The notes beneath the pieces were generated by a model, which was not told the DNA's origin, searched no databases, and saw only the letters and a program-made list of their open reading frames with translations. Shown piece after piece: positions 1 to 8,621 of a stretch of 64,000 nt of DNA. Numbering within the stretch: the first letter of the stretch is position 1; each line of letters begins with the position of its first letter. The stretch comes from JAIPFM01 sp964494325 (GTDB lineage: Bacteria; Planctomycetota; Phycisphaerae; Sedimentisphaerales; Anaerobacaceae): the NCBI GenBank assembly GCA_964494325.1, contig CAZBTJ010000007.1, positions 1 to 64,000 on the forward strand, read 5' to 3'. A program made the translations under genes and the position numbers.

Positions 1-67
1 TTGAGGCCAATCGGAGGTTCGGATACGGCTTTCAGGGACTTATTGAGAAGTTACACACATCATAGAC

Positions 68-99
68 AAAAAAAAGCCCAGGTAAACCCGGGCTTTTTT
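68..99. terminator. Rho-independent terminator, likely bidirectional
   Basis: Stem GCCCAGG / CCCGGGC with one mismatch, extended by flanking A and T runs (A run at 68-75, T run at 94-99). It lies just past the stop of the minus-strand OmpA lipoprotein gene and would end that transcript. The T run on the plus strand would also stop transcripts entering from the left edge. Confidence 0.75.
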
Positions 100-126
100 G
101 AAACTAATAGAGAAGTAAGTAACAGG

Positions 127-786
127 TTATCTCATATAGACCACGATTTCCACGCGGCGGTTTTGGGCTTTGCTGGTCGCTGAGCTGTTGGGTACGACAG
201 ACCTGGATGGTCCACAACCGCAAGCTCTCAGCTTGCTGCTGGAAACACCTTTCTTCTCCAAATCACGAAGCACAGACAGAGCTCGCTGTGAAGACAGCTC
301 CCAGTTGTCTGCCCACCCAGACTTTTTGATGGGATCAGAATCTGTATGACCAACCACGTCAACACGCCTGTCGGCGTATTGGCTTTTGAGTACAGACGCG
401 ATTTTTCCCAATTCACTAATGGTCGTACTCTTGAGCTTTGCCTTACCCGAAGAAAACAGGATGGTATTGGGCAGAGTCACGGTCACAGTGCCGGCCGCAT
501 CGTCTATGGCCACATCAAATCCTGGGCCAAATTGTGCGGCATCCGAAGGGCTTCTACCCATATCGTCAACCTGTCTGCGAAGCTCTTCAATGGTCATCTG
601 ATCCTGCGAAACACGTTCGCTTAGTTTCCGCTGTTGATCCTGAGCTCTAAGATGTCGTCCCTCAAGGTTTGAATGATCGACAGTAAGATCTTCGTATTTC
701 GCCCGCCAATTGGTACAACCCGACATCAAGGTCAAGGCCACCAAGGCCAGGACCATTACGAAGTGTCTTTTACTGATTGAACGCAT
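127..786 (-). CDS. OmpA-family peptidoglycan-binding lipoprotein
   Basis: 219 aa. An N-terminal signal peptide ends in a lipobox (LMSGC, Cys about residue 24), so the protein should be lipid-anchored with its C-terminus in the periplasm. Residues about 35-75 are charged and heptad-like, a probable coiled coil. Residues about 95-218 form an OmpA C-terminal domain with the typical FSSG, GHTDSDP, SSQRA and NRRVEI motifs that bind the peptide stem of peptidoglycan. The role is tethering the outer membrane to the wall, as in Pal or MotB-like proteins. An AAGGAG ribosome site precedes ATG 786. The prepilin peptidase gene ends 50 bases upstream in the same direction, so the two may share a transcript that ends at the hairpin at 68-99. 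Confidence 0.9.
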   Translation of the reverse strand: MRSISKRHFVMVLALVALTLMSGCTNWRAKYEDLTVDHSNLEGRHLRAQDQQRKLSERVSQDQMTIEELRRQVDDMGRSPSDAAQFGPGFDVAIDDAAGTVTVTLPNTILFSSGKAKLKSTTISELGKIASVLKSQYADRRVDVVGHTDSDPIKKSGWADNWELSSQRALSVLRDLEKKGVSSSKLRACGCGPSRSVVPNSSATSKAQNRRVEIVVYMR

Positions 787-836
787 TTTATCTATCTCCT
801 TATAGATCAGAGTTAGTCGTGATATAACCTTGCCGG

Positions 837-2003
837 TCAGCCGCCATACAGCAATAACAAACGCTGCACCATCCAGTCATGCAGAATCATAACCGTGAAT
901 GAGCCTAAAGACAAGAATGGACCGTACGGAATTTGCCTGCTTTTTTTATAAAACATGTGAAACGCAGCCCAGGCCAGGCCAAAAAATGGTGCAATAAAGA
1001 ATGCAACAGTGACCATCTTGGCACCCACCACAGCACCCACAGCACCCATCAAGTGCACATCACCCAGGCCCATGGCTTCTTTGCCAAAACCCAGAGTGCC
1101 AAAGATGCGGGTGGCCCAAACCACGGCACATCCCACAAAATACCCCCACAAGCTACCTAGAAAGGCTGTCGCCACAGGTTTGTCCATCAGCTCAGCCCAC
1201 CACTCATTGACCGCTGGCACAGAGTGAGTGATCCAATAGGCAGCACAGGCAAGCACAATCACAGGACCGAGAAACACAACTTCATAGCACATTTCTCTTC
1301 GATGATTATACAGATGCTCATCATCAAATGGCCCAGACTCCGGTTCGGAATTTTTTTGGGGTTCTACTGCAGAATCCAATTCGTAACTGCGTTTAATCTT
1401 GCCCAAAGCCAAAAGAATCAGGCTAATAACCAGACCAGCCGCAGCCCCCACAGCCAAAGCCCCTGTCACTGGGCTGGCCTGGGGAAGCATGGAAGGCAGC
1501 GGACCGGTATTGGCCAATGCCCCAGCCACAGCTGTAATGCCTACAAGGCTGGTACCTGTCACGAACCAACAAATGGATAGAGGGATGATCCAGAGCTCCA
1601 AATCAATAGCGGACGATGCAATCAAGGCACTGATCAGAATCATATGCACCACATACAGTACCCAGCCTGCGGTCAACAGGTTGGGCATATCCTTGATCAC
1701 ACCCAACTGGAAATAAGCCACAAATACGCCCAAAAATGTAAGCCCTGTGAGACACTCGATCACGAAGTATCGAGCTGACACAGAGGCTTTACAATTGCGG
1801 CACTTGGCACCCAGTGCAAGCCAGGACAGCACAGGTATATTGTCATAAAAACGGATCGACTTGCCGCAAGCAGGGCAAGCCGATCCGGGAAAGACCAGAG
1901 ATTTCTCACGGGGCAACCGATAGATCACAACATTCAAGAAACTGCCAATACAACAGCCCATTGAAAACACAAACGCCAAGATAATCCATTCAGGCAAACC
2001 CAT
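837..2003 (-). CDS. Type IV prepilin peptidase (A24 family)
   Basis: About 388 aa inner-membrane aspartyl protease that cleaves and N-methylates type IV pilins or type II secretion pseudopilins. Near the N-terminus are two CxxC pairs (CPAC, CRNC; residues about 43-71) of the zinc-binding PilD/GspO N-domain. Catalytic aspartates sit in IDLELWIIP (about D134) and GLGD (about D315; the following V-H replaces the commoner x-K). The family is usually 250-290 aa; here about 100 extra residues, including a charged cytoplasmic stretch, lie between the two aspartates. An upstream TTG at 2033 is in frame, but ATG 2003 is preferred because CGGAG lies 8 bases before it and the longer start runs into repeat DNA. 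No pilin genes are visible nearby. It follows argG in the same direction. Confidence 0.88.
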   Translation of the reverse strand: MGLPEWIILAFVFSMGCCIGSFLNVVIYRLPREKSLVFPGSACPACGKSIRFYDNIPVLSWLALGAKCRNCKASVSARYFVIECLTGLTFLGVFVAYFQLGVIKDMPNLLTAGWVLYVVHMILISALIASSAIDLELWIIPLSICWFVTGTSLVGITAVAGALANTGPLPSMLPQASPVTGALAVGAAAGLVISLILLALGKIKRSYELDSAVEPQKNSEPESGPFDDEHLYNHRREMCYEVVFLGPVIVLACAAYWITHSVPAVNEWWAELMDKPVATAFLGSLWGYFVGCAVVWATRIFGTLGFGKEAMGLGDVHLMGAVGAVVGAKMVTVAFFIAPFFGLAWAAFHMFYKKSRQIPYGPFLSLGSFTVMILHDWMVQRLLLLYGG

Positions 2004-2016
2004 GACCGCTCCGTGG

Positions 2017-2055
2017 AAATAACCAATAACCAATAACTAGAAACTAGAAACGAAC
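2017..2055. repeat. Heptanucleotide-period tandem repeat
   Basis: Five consecutive 7-base units: AAATAAC, CAATAAC (twice), TAGAAAC (twice), then GAAC. The phase is unbroken although the unit changes part way. It fills the spacer between argG and the prepilin peptidase gene. It belongs to a family of 7-base-period spacers in this window (15707, 15824, 19737, 25640, 34211, 57691). Confidence 0.75.
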
Positions 2056-2066
2056 AGTCTCTGCGA

Positions 2067-3287
2067 CTACTTGCCTGTGTCGCGATCAACTTGATTCGCA
2101 ACCCGCGTGGGCAAGCCGAACAGTCGAATAAACCCATTGGCATCCATACTGTTGTACTCATCACCCATGGTGAAACTGGCCAGATCAGCCTGATACAAGC
2201 TCTTCGGGCTGTTCATGGCAGCAATCGTGCAGCGTCCTTTGAACAGTTTCAACGTCACTTCGCCGCTGATATTGCGCTGCGTGCTGTTGATAAAGGCATC
2301 CAGAGATTCACGCAGGGGGCAGAACCACAGGCCATTGTACACCATTTCTGCATACTTGAGTGCCACATGCTGTTTGTAGTGGGCCGTATCACGATCCAAG
2401 GTCAATGATTCCAGAGCCGTATGTGCTGTCGTCAGAATGGTGCCGCCTGGCGTTTCATACACGCCCCTGGACTTCATGCCCACCAGACGATTCTCCACCA
2501 GGTCCACCTGTCCCACAGCATGCTTCCCCCCAATTTCATTGAGGAATTCGATCATCTTGACACCACTGATCAGCTTACCATTAAGCTTCATGGGGATGCC
2601 TTCGTGAAAACCAATTTTCACATATTCAGGCTTGGCAGGTGCCTTGGAGACTGGCCTGGACATCGTAAACAAACTGTCCAAAGGCTCATTCATCGGACTT
2701 TCAAGATCAGCACCTTCATGGCTGATATGCCAGAGATTCCTATCGCGTGAGTAGATCTTCTTTTTGGTCTGATCAATAGGCACCTTGTGCTTCTTGGCAT
2801 AATCAACTGCAGCCTCACGCGAGGTCAGCGTAAAATTCGGATCTTTCCAAGGCGCCACAATCTTGAGGGAGGGATCCAGGGCCATGAAGGTCAGCTCAAA
2901 ACGTACCTGATCATTGCCCTTGCCCGTGGCGCCATGGGCCACTGCAGTCGCACCTTCAGCATGAGCCACATCCACTTGATGCTTGGCAATCAGCGGACGT
3001 GCAATACTGGTACCCAACAGGTAGCCATTTTCATACACAGCACCCGCCTTGAGCATGGGCCAGACGTAGTCTTCCACAAACTCCTTGCGCAAGTCCTTGA
3101 CAATGCACTTGCTGGCCCCGCTGGCCATGGCTTTCTTCTTTATGCCTGATAATTCATCGCCCTGCCCAACTTCAGCAGCAAACGCAATGACATCGTATCC
3201 ATACGTTTCTTTAAGCCAGGGCAGGATCACACTCGTGTCCAAGCCACCGCTATACGCTAATACCACTTTTTCATTTTTTTTGGCCAT
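2067..3287 (-). CDS. argG: Argininosuccinate synthase
   Basis: 406 aa, full length for the family. Catalyses ATP-dependent joining of citrulline and aspartate, the penultimate step of arginine synthesis, in the cytoplasm. The N-terminal PP-loop AYSGGLDTS (about residues 10-18) binds ATP. The EVGQGDE, GATGKGNDQVRFE and SRDRNLWHISHEG blocks are diagnostic of ArgG. Start ATG 3287 has GAGGT about 7 bases upstream. A sigma70-like promoter lies at 3328-3356. No other arginine genes are adjacent, so it seems to be transcribed alone or with the prepilin peptidase and OmpA genes downstream. Confidence 0.97.
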   Translation of the reverse strand: MAKKNEKVVLAYSGGLDTSVILPWLKETYGYDVIAFAAEVGQGDELSGIKKKAMASGASKCIVKDLRKEFVEDYVWPMLKAGAVYENGYLLGTSIARPLIAKHQVDVAHAEGATAVAHGATGKGNDQVRFELTFMALDPSLKIVAPWKDPNFTLTSREAAVDYAKKHKVPIDQTKKKIYSRDRNLWHISHEGADLESPMNEPLDSLFTMSRPVSKAPAKPEYVKIGFHEGIPMKLNGKLISGVKMIEFLNEIGGKHAVGQVDLVENRLVGMKSRGVYETPGGTILTTAHTALESLTLDRDTAHYKQHVALKYAEMVYNGLWFCPLRESLDAFINSTQRNISGEVTLKLFKGRCTIAAMNSPKSLYQADLASFTMGDEYNSMDANGFIRLFGLPTRVANQVDRDTGK

Positions 3288-3327
3288 ATTTATACCTCAG
3301 AAGTATTGAATCTGTCTGAAAACATGG

Positions 3328-3356
3328 ATTATAAAGCCTTAGGCCGTTCAATACAA
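3328..3356 (-). promoter_or_regulatory. Putative sigma70 promoter of argG
   Basis: On the minus strand, TTGTAT (3351-3356), a 17-base spacer, then TATAAT (3328-3333), about 40 bases upstream of the argG start. The -10 is a perfect match, the spacing is optimal and the -35 matches three or four of six positions. Confidence 0.6.
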
Positions 3357-3381
3357 TCAAAAGCCCATGGTGATGCGCAAT

Positions 3382-3408
3382 AAAAAAGGGCCTGAAACCA
3401 GGCCCTTT
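3382..3408 (-). terminator. Rho-independent terminator
   Basis: Perfect 10-bp stem AAAGGGCCTG / CAGGCCCTTT with a 4-base loop. On the minus strand it is followed by a U run (plus-strand A run 3382-3387). It lies 30 bases past the stop of the 3438-5270 gene. Confidence 0.88.
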
Positions 3409-3437
3409 GAAAGTTTACTGTCAATAATCATCGCCAC

Positions 3438-5270
3438 TTATCGAGGTACAACTTCCTCTGTAACCGCCTCTTGAGGCTCTGCTTGGCTACGCCACTTCAT
3501 AATCATCGGCACTGCAACACCCACCCCAGCGCCTACACCAGCACCCAAAGCCAGTTCAACGCCAGTGCCTTCATAGTGGGCATAGAGCCCACCATCCTTC
3601 TCAAACGAATAATTGCACACAGGCACCAAATCGGTCATCAAGTGATTCACAGAAGGCAGCACCATAGGCAGTTGAATGCCCTGAGAGCCGGCCATCATCG
3701 CACCAAGAGGCCAGATTTTCTGAAGGCCAGTCATCATCTGCTCGACCTGTTTCTTGGTATCAATATAACTCAATCCAAATACCGCCTTGGGCAGGTTAGC
3801 AGAAGCTTTCTTGAAACCGTCAGAATTTAGCAGAGAGGTTGCCTTGTTCTGGCTGGTCAACTGCTTGGCAGCCAAAGCACAGAGATTCGTGTCTGTAGAC
3901 ATCACAAAGTGTTTGTCTACCACAGTCCAAGTCGGTACCACTTGCATCATGGCCAGAGGCCCCACTGCCCAGGTATGCAGGGTAAGACCCTCTTTTTCCT
4001 GGGTGCCAGCCTGAAATTGCCCTTGAGCCAATGAGGTGCCCAGTTTTTCAACGGTCAGTAAAACCTGAGCAAAGGCATCAGTGTCTTTCAGAGTCAGAAT
4101 ACCCACCTGGCCACCATTCATGGCATCGGGCACAGCACCTTGAGGTATTGAATAGCCCAACATAGGGCCATCAAGGTTTTTGACGATGGCTTCACGTACA
4201 TCCACGCCAAACTGAGACATGATCATACCAACACCCATATCCACCATTTGTGTGGCCTGGCCGCCAGTCATATCATTGGCCAGCTTGAGAAGCAAATCGT
4301 AGGTGCCAGGAATGTCAAAATGAGACACCCCAGCAGCCATTGCCTTTTCGGGCACCCTTTTGAACAGATCTGAGCTCACAGGTTTCATTTGAGCCTGCAA
4401 ACCTGTTCTTGGGCCCTTGAGCCCATAAAACACGTCCATGACAATGTTTGCCCCATCAAAACCCGATCTTAGAGCCACATCCTTCATATTGTCCACGCCA
4501 GTTTTGGCATAAACCATAGAAGTCATTCCCTTGATCTCTTCCGGCTGGAAAGCAGTGGTCAGGGCCAAGAGCTTCTCGTAATCGATATATTCGATAAATG
4601 CATCACCCGTGTCAGGCAATTGTGACAAAGCCTTTATTTTTGTGGCAGTCCCAGATTGTAAGGCCTTGACAGCCAGTCCCTCAGCATCGTTGACACCAAG
4701 GACCAAAGTATCACCCACCCAGCCCCAATAACCAGGGACATTGTCCTCATCCTTGGGGCCATAGAGGGTCACACCATGAACCGTCTTTTCAATTAAATTG
4801 TCCAGCTCAACCACATCCTCATTGAACTTGGTCAACAGGGCCTGAACCTTGGCTTTGTTTCGACTGGCATCGATATACAGATACCCATGCACAGGCACCG
4901 GTCCTTGTGGTGCAGCCAACTGGCCAATGCCCAACAAGACAGGGCATTGAGCCACATCATTAACATACCCCTTGATCTCCTCTATCATGTCGGGATCGGG
5001 CATATCAGCGTCAAGCAATTTCAATCCCTGATTCAAGATATCCTGGGCGAATTTTTGAACATTCTCATCAGCAATCATCTGTGCCAAAAACGTTTTATCG
5101 AACGCAGGCTTGATCTGGGCGATACCACTGGTAGCCATGAACAAAATGGGATCACTCGGCACCTTACCAATCAATTTCTCAGCAGCAGAGTCAACTGCCA
5201 TCACAGGCAGACATACTGCCAAAATCAATCCACAGATCATCCCCTGGCTCCAACGTCTTTTACAACTCAT
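3438..5270 (-). CDS. Large exported protein, DUF3352-like, function unknown
   Basis: About 610 aa. Start ATG 5270 is chosen over an in-frame GTG at 5285 because GGGAG lies 8 bases before the ATG. A signal peptide (basic start, hydrophobic core ICGLILAVCLPVMA) is followed by a long soluble region with repeated GDAFIEY and DTDAFAQVL-type segments. These resemble the DUF3352-like proteins of Planctomycetes and cyanobacteria. Near the C-terminus a Gly/Ala/Val-rich stretch (ALGAGVGAGVGVAVPM) looks like one membrane anchor, followed by a short basic/acidic tail. That fits a periplasmic protein anchored at its C-terminus. No catalytic motif is evident. It appears to be a single-gene unit with its own terminator at 3382-3408. 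Confidence 0.6.
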   Translation of the reverse strand: MSCKRRWSQGMICGLILAVCLPVMAVDSAAEKLIGKVPSDPILFMATSGIAQIKPAFDKTFLAQMIADENVQKFAQDILNQGLKLLDADMPDPDMIEEIKGYVNDVAQCPVLLGIGQLAAPQGPVPVHGYLYIDASRNKAKVQALLTKFNEDVVELDNLIEKTVHGVTLYGPKDEDNVPGYWGWVGDTLVLGVNDAEGLAVKALQSGTATKIKALSQLPDTGDAFIEYIDYEKLLALTTAFQPEEIKGMTSMVYAKTGVDNMKDVALRSGFDGANIVMDVFYGLKGPRTGLQAQMKPVSSDLFKRVPEKAMAAGVSHFDIPGTYDLLLKLANDMTGGQATQMVDMGVGMIMSQFGVDVREAIVKNLDGPMLGYSIPQGAVPDAMNGGQVGILTLKDTDAFAQVLLTVEKLGTSLAQGQFQAGTQEKEGLTLHTWAVGPLAMMQVVPTWTVVDKHFVMSTDTNLCALAAKQLTSQNKATSLLNSDGFKKASANLPKAVFGLSYIDTKKQVEQMMTGLQKIWPLGAMMAGSQGIQLPMVLPSVNHLMTDLVPVCNYSFEKDGGLYAHYEGTGVELALGAGVGAGVGVAVPMIMKWRSQAEPQEAVTEEVVPR

Positions 5271-5573
5271 GTTTTGTACTCCCACAAAAATTCCTTGCTG
5301 ATCCGCCTGGGGATTGGTTTCTCACCAAATCAATCCCAGGATTGATTATTCAATTGTTAATACATACGCATCAAAACCCGTGGTATTACACAAAAATTGT
5401 CATACCAGCCCCACCCAGGCCCAAAGTTGGCTCCAATATAGCTTTTTGGGCTTAAAACACAATAGAATTCATAAAAAGCAGGTATCTGCCGTTCTTGCTC
5501 AAACGAGTTAAGTGCCCCCCCCGGAACGGACGATACACCTCTTATCATGGTTATAGGATGCAGGAGCTTTTGA
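5271..5573. other. Divergent intergenic region
   Basis: Separates the minus-strand exported-protein gene from the plus-strand HTH-EIIA gene. It holds the leaders of both. An imperfect hairpin around 5317-5340 (GGGATTGG ... CAATCCC) falls in the minus-strand leader. A C run (5516-5522) and a GCAGGAG ribosome site 8 bases before ATG 5574 are also visible. I see no convincing consensus promoter or further coding region. Confidence 0.4.
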
Positions 5574-6269
5574 ATGTCCCATAAAAACATGAACATAAAC
5601 GAATTGGCCAAAATGCTGGGGTCAGACTACCACCATGTAACACGGTTGGCCCGTCGGGGCGATATTCCCAGGCAAACGGTTCGCGGCGAATTTCGGTTTA
5701 ATACGACGGACATCTATCATTGGCTCCACAACACGCTGCCCACCAAAACACGCTCTGAACTGAGTCAGATCGACGCAGGTCTGAGTTTGCACCGGGGTCT
5801 GCCCGTTGCCCCCCCCATGATTTCCCAGCACCTCCAATGCCCTGCTATCGCCTTAAACCTGGATGCACGCACACAAAACAGTTTGAGCAGAAAACTGGTT
5901 GGATTGGCAGACAATACAGACTGTGTGTACGACAGCCAGCTCTTGATGAAGCACCTTGTGATAAAGACGCTGCCCATGGGTATCGCCCTGCTCCATCCCA
6001 ATCAGGCCCTGCCCTACGCTCTGTCGGAACCCGTTGTCGCCATGGCAAGAACACAGGGATCGGTCATGGTCAACCAGGGCATTCACACAAACCTGTGTTT
6101 TCTTTGTGCGGCTCAGGACACTTCACACCATCTTCACCTGCTGACCAGACTCTGTCAGCTGCTCCAGGATCAAGACCTTCTCGACCGACTTACACAGGCA
6201 GATACCGCCTTGGACATGATCGAAGCCATCACAAACGCTGAAGACGCCCTCGTGGCTTGTGAAGTATAA
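5574..6269 (+). CDS. MerR/excisionase-type HTH fused to a PTS EIIA (PtsN-like) domain
   Basis: 231 aa. Residues about 6-50 are an excisionase/MerR-like winged helix (NINELAKMLG ... VTRLARRGDIPRQ, then FRFNTTDIYHWL). A linker leads to an EIIA fructose/nitrogen-type domain (about 75-225) with GIALLHP, which keeps the likely phospho-accepting histidine, and the closing LCFLCAAQDTSHHLHLL block of PtsN. The architecture suggests a DNA-binding regulator whose state is set by phosphotransfer. No other PTS genes are in the window, so the phosphate donor is unknown. GGAG lies 8 bases before ATG 5574. The gene is monocistronic and ends at the hairpin at 6276-6303. Confidence 0.75.
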   Translation: MSHKNMNINELAKMLGSDYHHVTRLARRGDIPRQTVRGEFRFNTTDIYHWLHNTLPTKTRSELSQIDAGLSLHRGLPVAPPMISQHLQCPAIALNLDARTQNSLSRKLVGLADNTDCVYDSQLLMKHLVIKTLPMGIALLHPNQALPYALSEPVVAMARTQGSVMVNQGIHTNLCFLCAAQDTSHHLHLLTRLCQLLQDQDLLDRLTQADTALDMIEAITNAEDALVACEV

Positions 6270-6303
6270 AAAAAAGCCTCGCAAAAACGAATCGTTGCGA
6301 GGC
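6268..6303. terminator. Bidirectional terminator between convergent genes
   Basis: Perfect 9-bp stem GCCTCGCAA (6276-6284) / TTGCGAGGC (6295-6303). An A run (6268-6275) gives a U tail for the minus-strand DUF1080 gene. On the plus strand the tail CCTTAATTTT is weaker. Confidence 0.8.
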
Positions 6304-6330
6304 CCTTAATTTTAGTTTCAGAGCTGACAA

Positions 6331-7485
6331 CTACTTCTTCTCATCCAGCTTGTATTTTTTCACCAACGCTTCGATGCCCACCATGGGAGCATAGTCACCG
6401 GGTACGATTTTATTTCGTACCAAGTACTTGATCGATCCACGCAAAGCCATAATCTGGCCCTTCCTGGATTCAACTTTTTCCTGATCCGCCTCTTTAAATG
6501 AACCCAAGAATCGCGTCAACATGCGTTCTACACGGTTCGCCGTGTCAGTCTCTTTTTCATAGGCCAAGGATTCCATCAGCAGCTGCACCCTCTGCAACCG
6601 GTCGGAGGCGTCACTGGCCTCCTGACGAATCTTGGCAGCTGTTTCAGCTCGTTTTGCCTTAACAACCTTGGGATCAGTATAGGGACCATTGAGGCCACCA
6701 TCACTGCGTTCGGACAATTCACGAATCCAAATATTGCGAAAACGCACCGGATTGCCATGATCTTGAATCTTAAACGACTGTTTTTCAGCATGTGCTCTGA
6801 GTTTTGTCCGCCCCATGTGTCCGGTCGGCCCCTCAAGCACCCAGTGATCTTGAACCAATACACCATTCTGCATCACCGTCAAATACCCTGGACGAACGAG
6901 CTTGCCGTCTTTGAGACGTGGTTGACGAAAAACAATATCATAACTTTGCCATTCACCAGGACCTCGGCACACATTCACCAGCGGAGGATACTGACCATAC
7001 ACGGAACCGGCTTGACCATCCGGATACGTATCATTGTTGAAACAATCCAACACCTGAACCTCATAGATGCCCATCAAAAACACACCGCTGTTACCGCGTC
7101 CCTGACTATTACCCTGCACCTTGATAGGCGTGGCCCATTCCACATGCAGCTGACAATCGCCAAACGATTCCTTTGTACGGATATACCCAGCGCCCCTCAC
7201 AGACTCCAGCACACCCTTGACAATACGCCACTTGGAAGGTACGCCCTTCTCCCGCTTGTCAGCCTCCCACTTGGACAGATCAGACCCGTCAAACAGTACA
7301 ATCGCATCAGCCGGTGCATCACCCACCTGCTTGCCCGGGGCCACCACCGCAGGTCGCTCACGTCGCATATCATGCACTTGCCATGCATGGGTCTCATTTG
7401 GCGCATCACCATATAAACCTGCAAAACTGCTCGCGGTTACCAACAACAACGTACAGATTACACTCAACGAAAGCATCGATTTCAT
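6331..7485 (-). CDS. DUF1080 (3-keto-disaccharide hydrolase-like) exported protein
   Basis: 384 aa from ATG 7485, chosen because GGAGTCTATGT precedes it; the longer frame has no ribosome site. A signal peptide (MLSLSVICTLLLVTASSFAG) directs export. The central domain (about residues 65-255: IVLFDGSDLSKWE, GNSGVFLMGIYEVQVLD, GHPVRFRNIWIRE-like end) is DUF1080, a concanavalin-like fold found in hydrolases of 3-keto-glycosides. The C-terminal ~110 residues are helical and charged, a possible stalk. It lies 86 bases after a Tat-exported aldo/keto reductase in the same direction. That pairing fits oxidative attack on sugars outside the cytoplasm, which is an inference from context. Confidence 0.82.
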   Translation of the reverse strand: MKSMLSLSVICTLLLVTASSFAGLYGDAPNETHAWQVHDMRRERPAVVAPGKQVGDAPADAIVLFDGSDLSKWEADKREKGVPSKWRIVKGVLESVRGAGYIRTKESFGDCQLHVEWATPIKVQGNSQGRGNSGVFLMGIYEVQVLDCFNNDTYPDGQAGSVYGQYPPLVNVCRGPGEWQSYDIVFRQPRLKDGKLVRPGYLTVMQNGVLVQDHWVLEGPTGHMGRTKLRAHAEKQSFKIQDHGNPVRFRNIWIRELSERSDGGLNGPYTDPKVVKAKRAETAAKIRQEASDASDRLQRVQLLMESLAYEKETDTANRVERMLTRFLGSFKEADQEKVESRKGQIMALRGSIKYLVRNKIVPGDYAPMVGIEALVKKYKLDEKK

Positions 7486-7571
7486 ACATAGACTCCTTAC
7501 AAAAAGACATAACCAAACAAAAACAACCAGAGGTTTACATCTCCAAAGATTCTGTTTATCCTCTGATCTGA

Positions 7572-8462
7572 TCAACTCACCTTGGCAGCGGGATACTTGC
7601 TCAGCAGCCTCAGGGTTTCANNNNNNNNNNTGGCATCCAACAGCCCAAGATTTTGTGCAAATTCAATGCACTCGTCCTTCATATGAACAAGCTTTCCCTC
7701 GCCGTAGATCTTCATACCAATGACGGCCTTCCCGTTCTTTTTCAACTGTTTGAGGATGGGAACGACCTCTTCAGGTTTGCCATCCATCCTGGCACCCTTG
7801 GGATTGATTCGAGCCATAACCACATCCACCCAGGGACATTCGGAAGCAGTCCTCAGGGCGCCAAGGCTATGGCAGGACACGCCAACTGCCCGGATCTGTT
7901 TCTTTTCCTTGGCCTCATGAAGCACTTCCATGTAGGGGGCAAGTTCCTTGTCCCAAGTCGGTGAGGACAGACAATGCAGAAGAAGAATGTCCAAATAGTC
8001 GGTGGCAATTTCATGGCGAAATCGCTCAATCGCCAGGCGAGCAGAGTGTTTTTGAATAGCAGCAAATCCAGGTTTCCCCTGGCCTCTGTCATAGCGCCAC
8101 CAGAGCTTGCTCAAAATGACCACTTTATCTCGTGGAATGGAGCGTAAGGCCTCGCGGAAATAGACATGAGTCCCGTAGAGATCAGCCATATCATAAAAAG
8201 TGACACCTCGTTCATAGCCATGACGAAGCAGATTCACCAGTTTTTGGAAGCCCAATCGCGAATGATTGGAATTGCGATTGCCGCCAGACATGCCGCATCC
8301 CTGGGCCAGTCGGGACACCGTAATACCGGTTTTTCCCAGGGGGACTTGCGGGGGCCTGCTGATCATCTCTTGTGCAGATGCCTGAAGGGGCCCTAAAGGA
8401 CTCAACAAAGCCGCAACACCTGCTGATCGAGAAAGGAAGGATCTACGATTCATTGTATTCAT
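7572..8462 (-). CDS. Tat-exported aldo/keto reductase, interrupted by assembly gap
   Basis: At least 296 aa. The N-terminus has a twin-arginine signal (NRRSFLSRSAG plus hydrophobic stretch). The aldo/keto reductase barrel follows, with the catalytic tetrad visible: Asp and Tyr in FYDMADLYGTH, Lys in VILSKLWW, His in ILLLHCLS. These enzymes reduce or oxidise carbonyls with NAD(P)H; the exported ones in Planctomycetes have no firm substrate. Ten Ns at 7621-7630 break the C-terminus, so the final ~15 residues may not be in the frame shown and the true gap length is unknown. It heads a likely two-gene unit with the DUF1080 protein. Confidence 0.82.
   Translation of the reverse strand: MNTMNRRSFLSRSAGVAALLSPLGPLQASAQEMISRPPQVPLGKTGITVSRLAQGCGMSGGNRNSNHSRLGFQKLVNLLRHGYERGVTFYDMADLYGTHVYFREALRSIPRDKVVILSKLWWRYDRGQGKPGFAAIQKHSARLAIERFRHEIATDYLDILLLHCLSSPTWDKELAPYMEVLHEAKEKKQIRAVGVSCHSLGALRTASECPWVDVVMARINPKGARMDGKPEEVVPILKQLKKNGKAVIGMKIYGEGKLVHMKDECIEFAQNLGLLDAXXXXETLRLLSKYPAAKVS
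7621..7630. other. Assembly gap (10 N)
   Basis: Ten undetermined bases inside the 3' end of the aldo/keto reductase gene. A run of exactly ten suggests a scaffolding placeholder of unknown real length. Confidence 0.95.
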
Positions 8463-8621
8463 AACAATCCTCTATATATCATTCGATTAACATTGGGTTT
8501 TACCAAAAACTCTTAATGACTGATTGCAGCAAGATATTAGATTAGCAAATCCAACAGGGTAATACAAGTAATCTGTAAAATACTCGATTCGCCCGTAACG
8601 CCCAGTGCACTGCCCCTTTTT

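Noticed and set aside
1..183. Plus-strand 60-codon frame at the left edge
   Set aside because: Starts at a TTG on the window edge, runs through the terminator and into the OmpA gene on the other strand; no ribosome site or family resemblance.
2004..2033. Extended prepilin peptidase start at TTG 2033
   Set aside because: The extra residues are encoded by 7-base-period repeat DNA, and the ribosome site fits ATG 2003.
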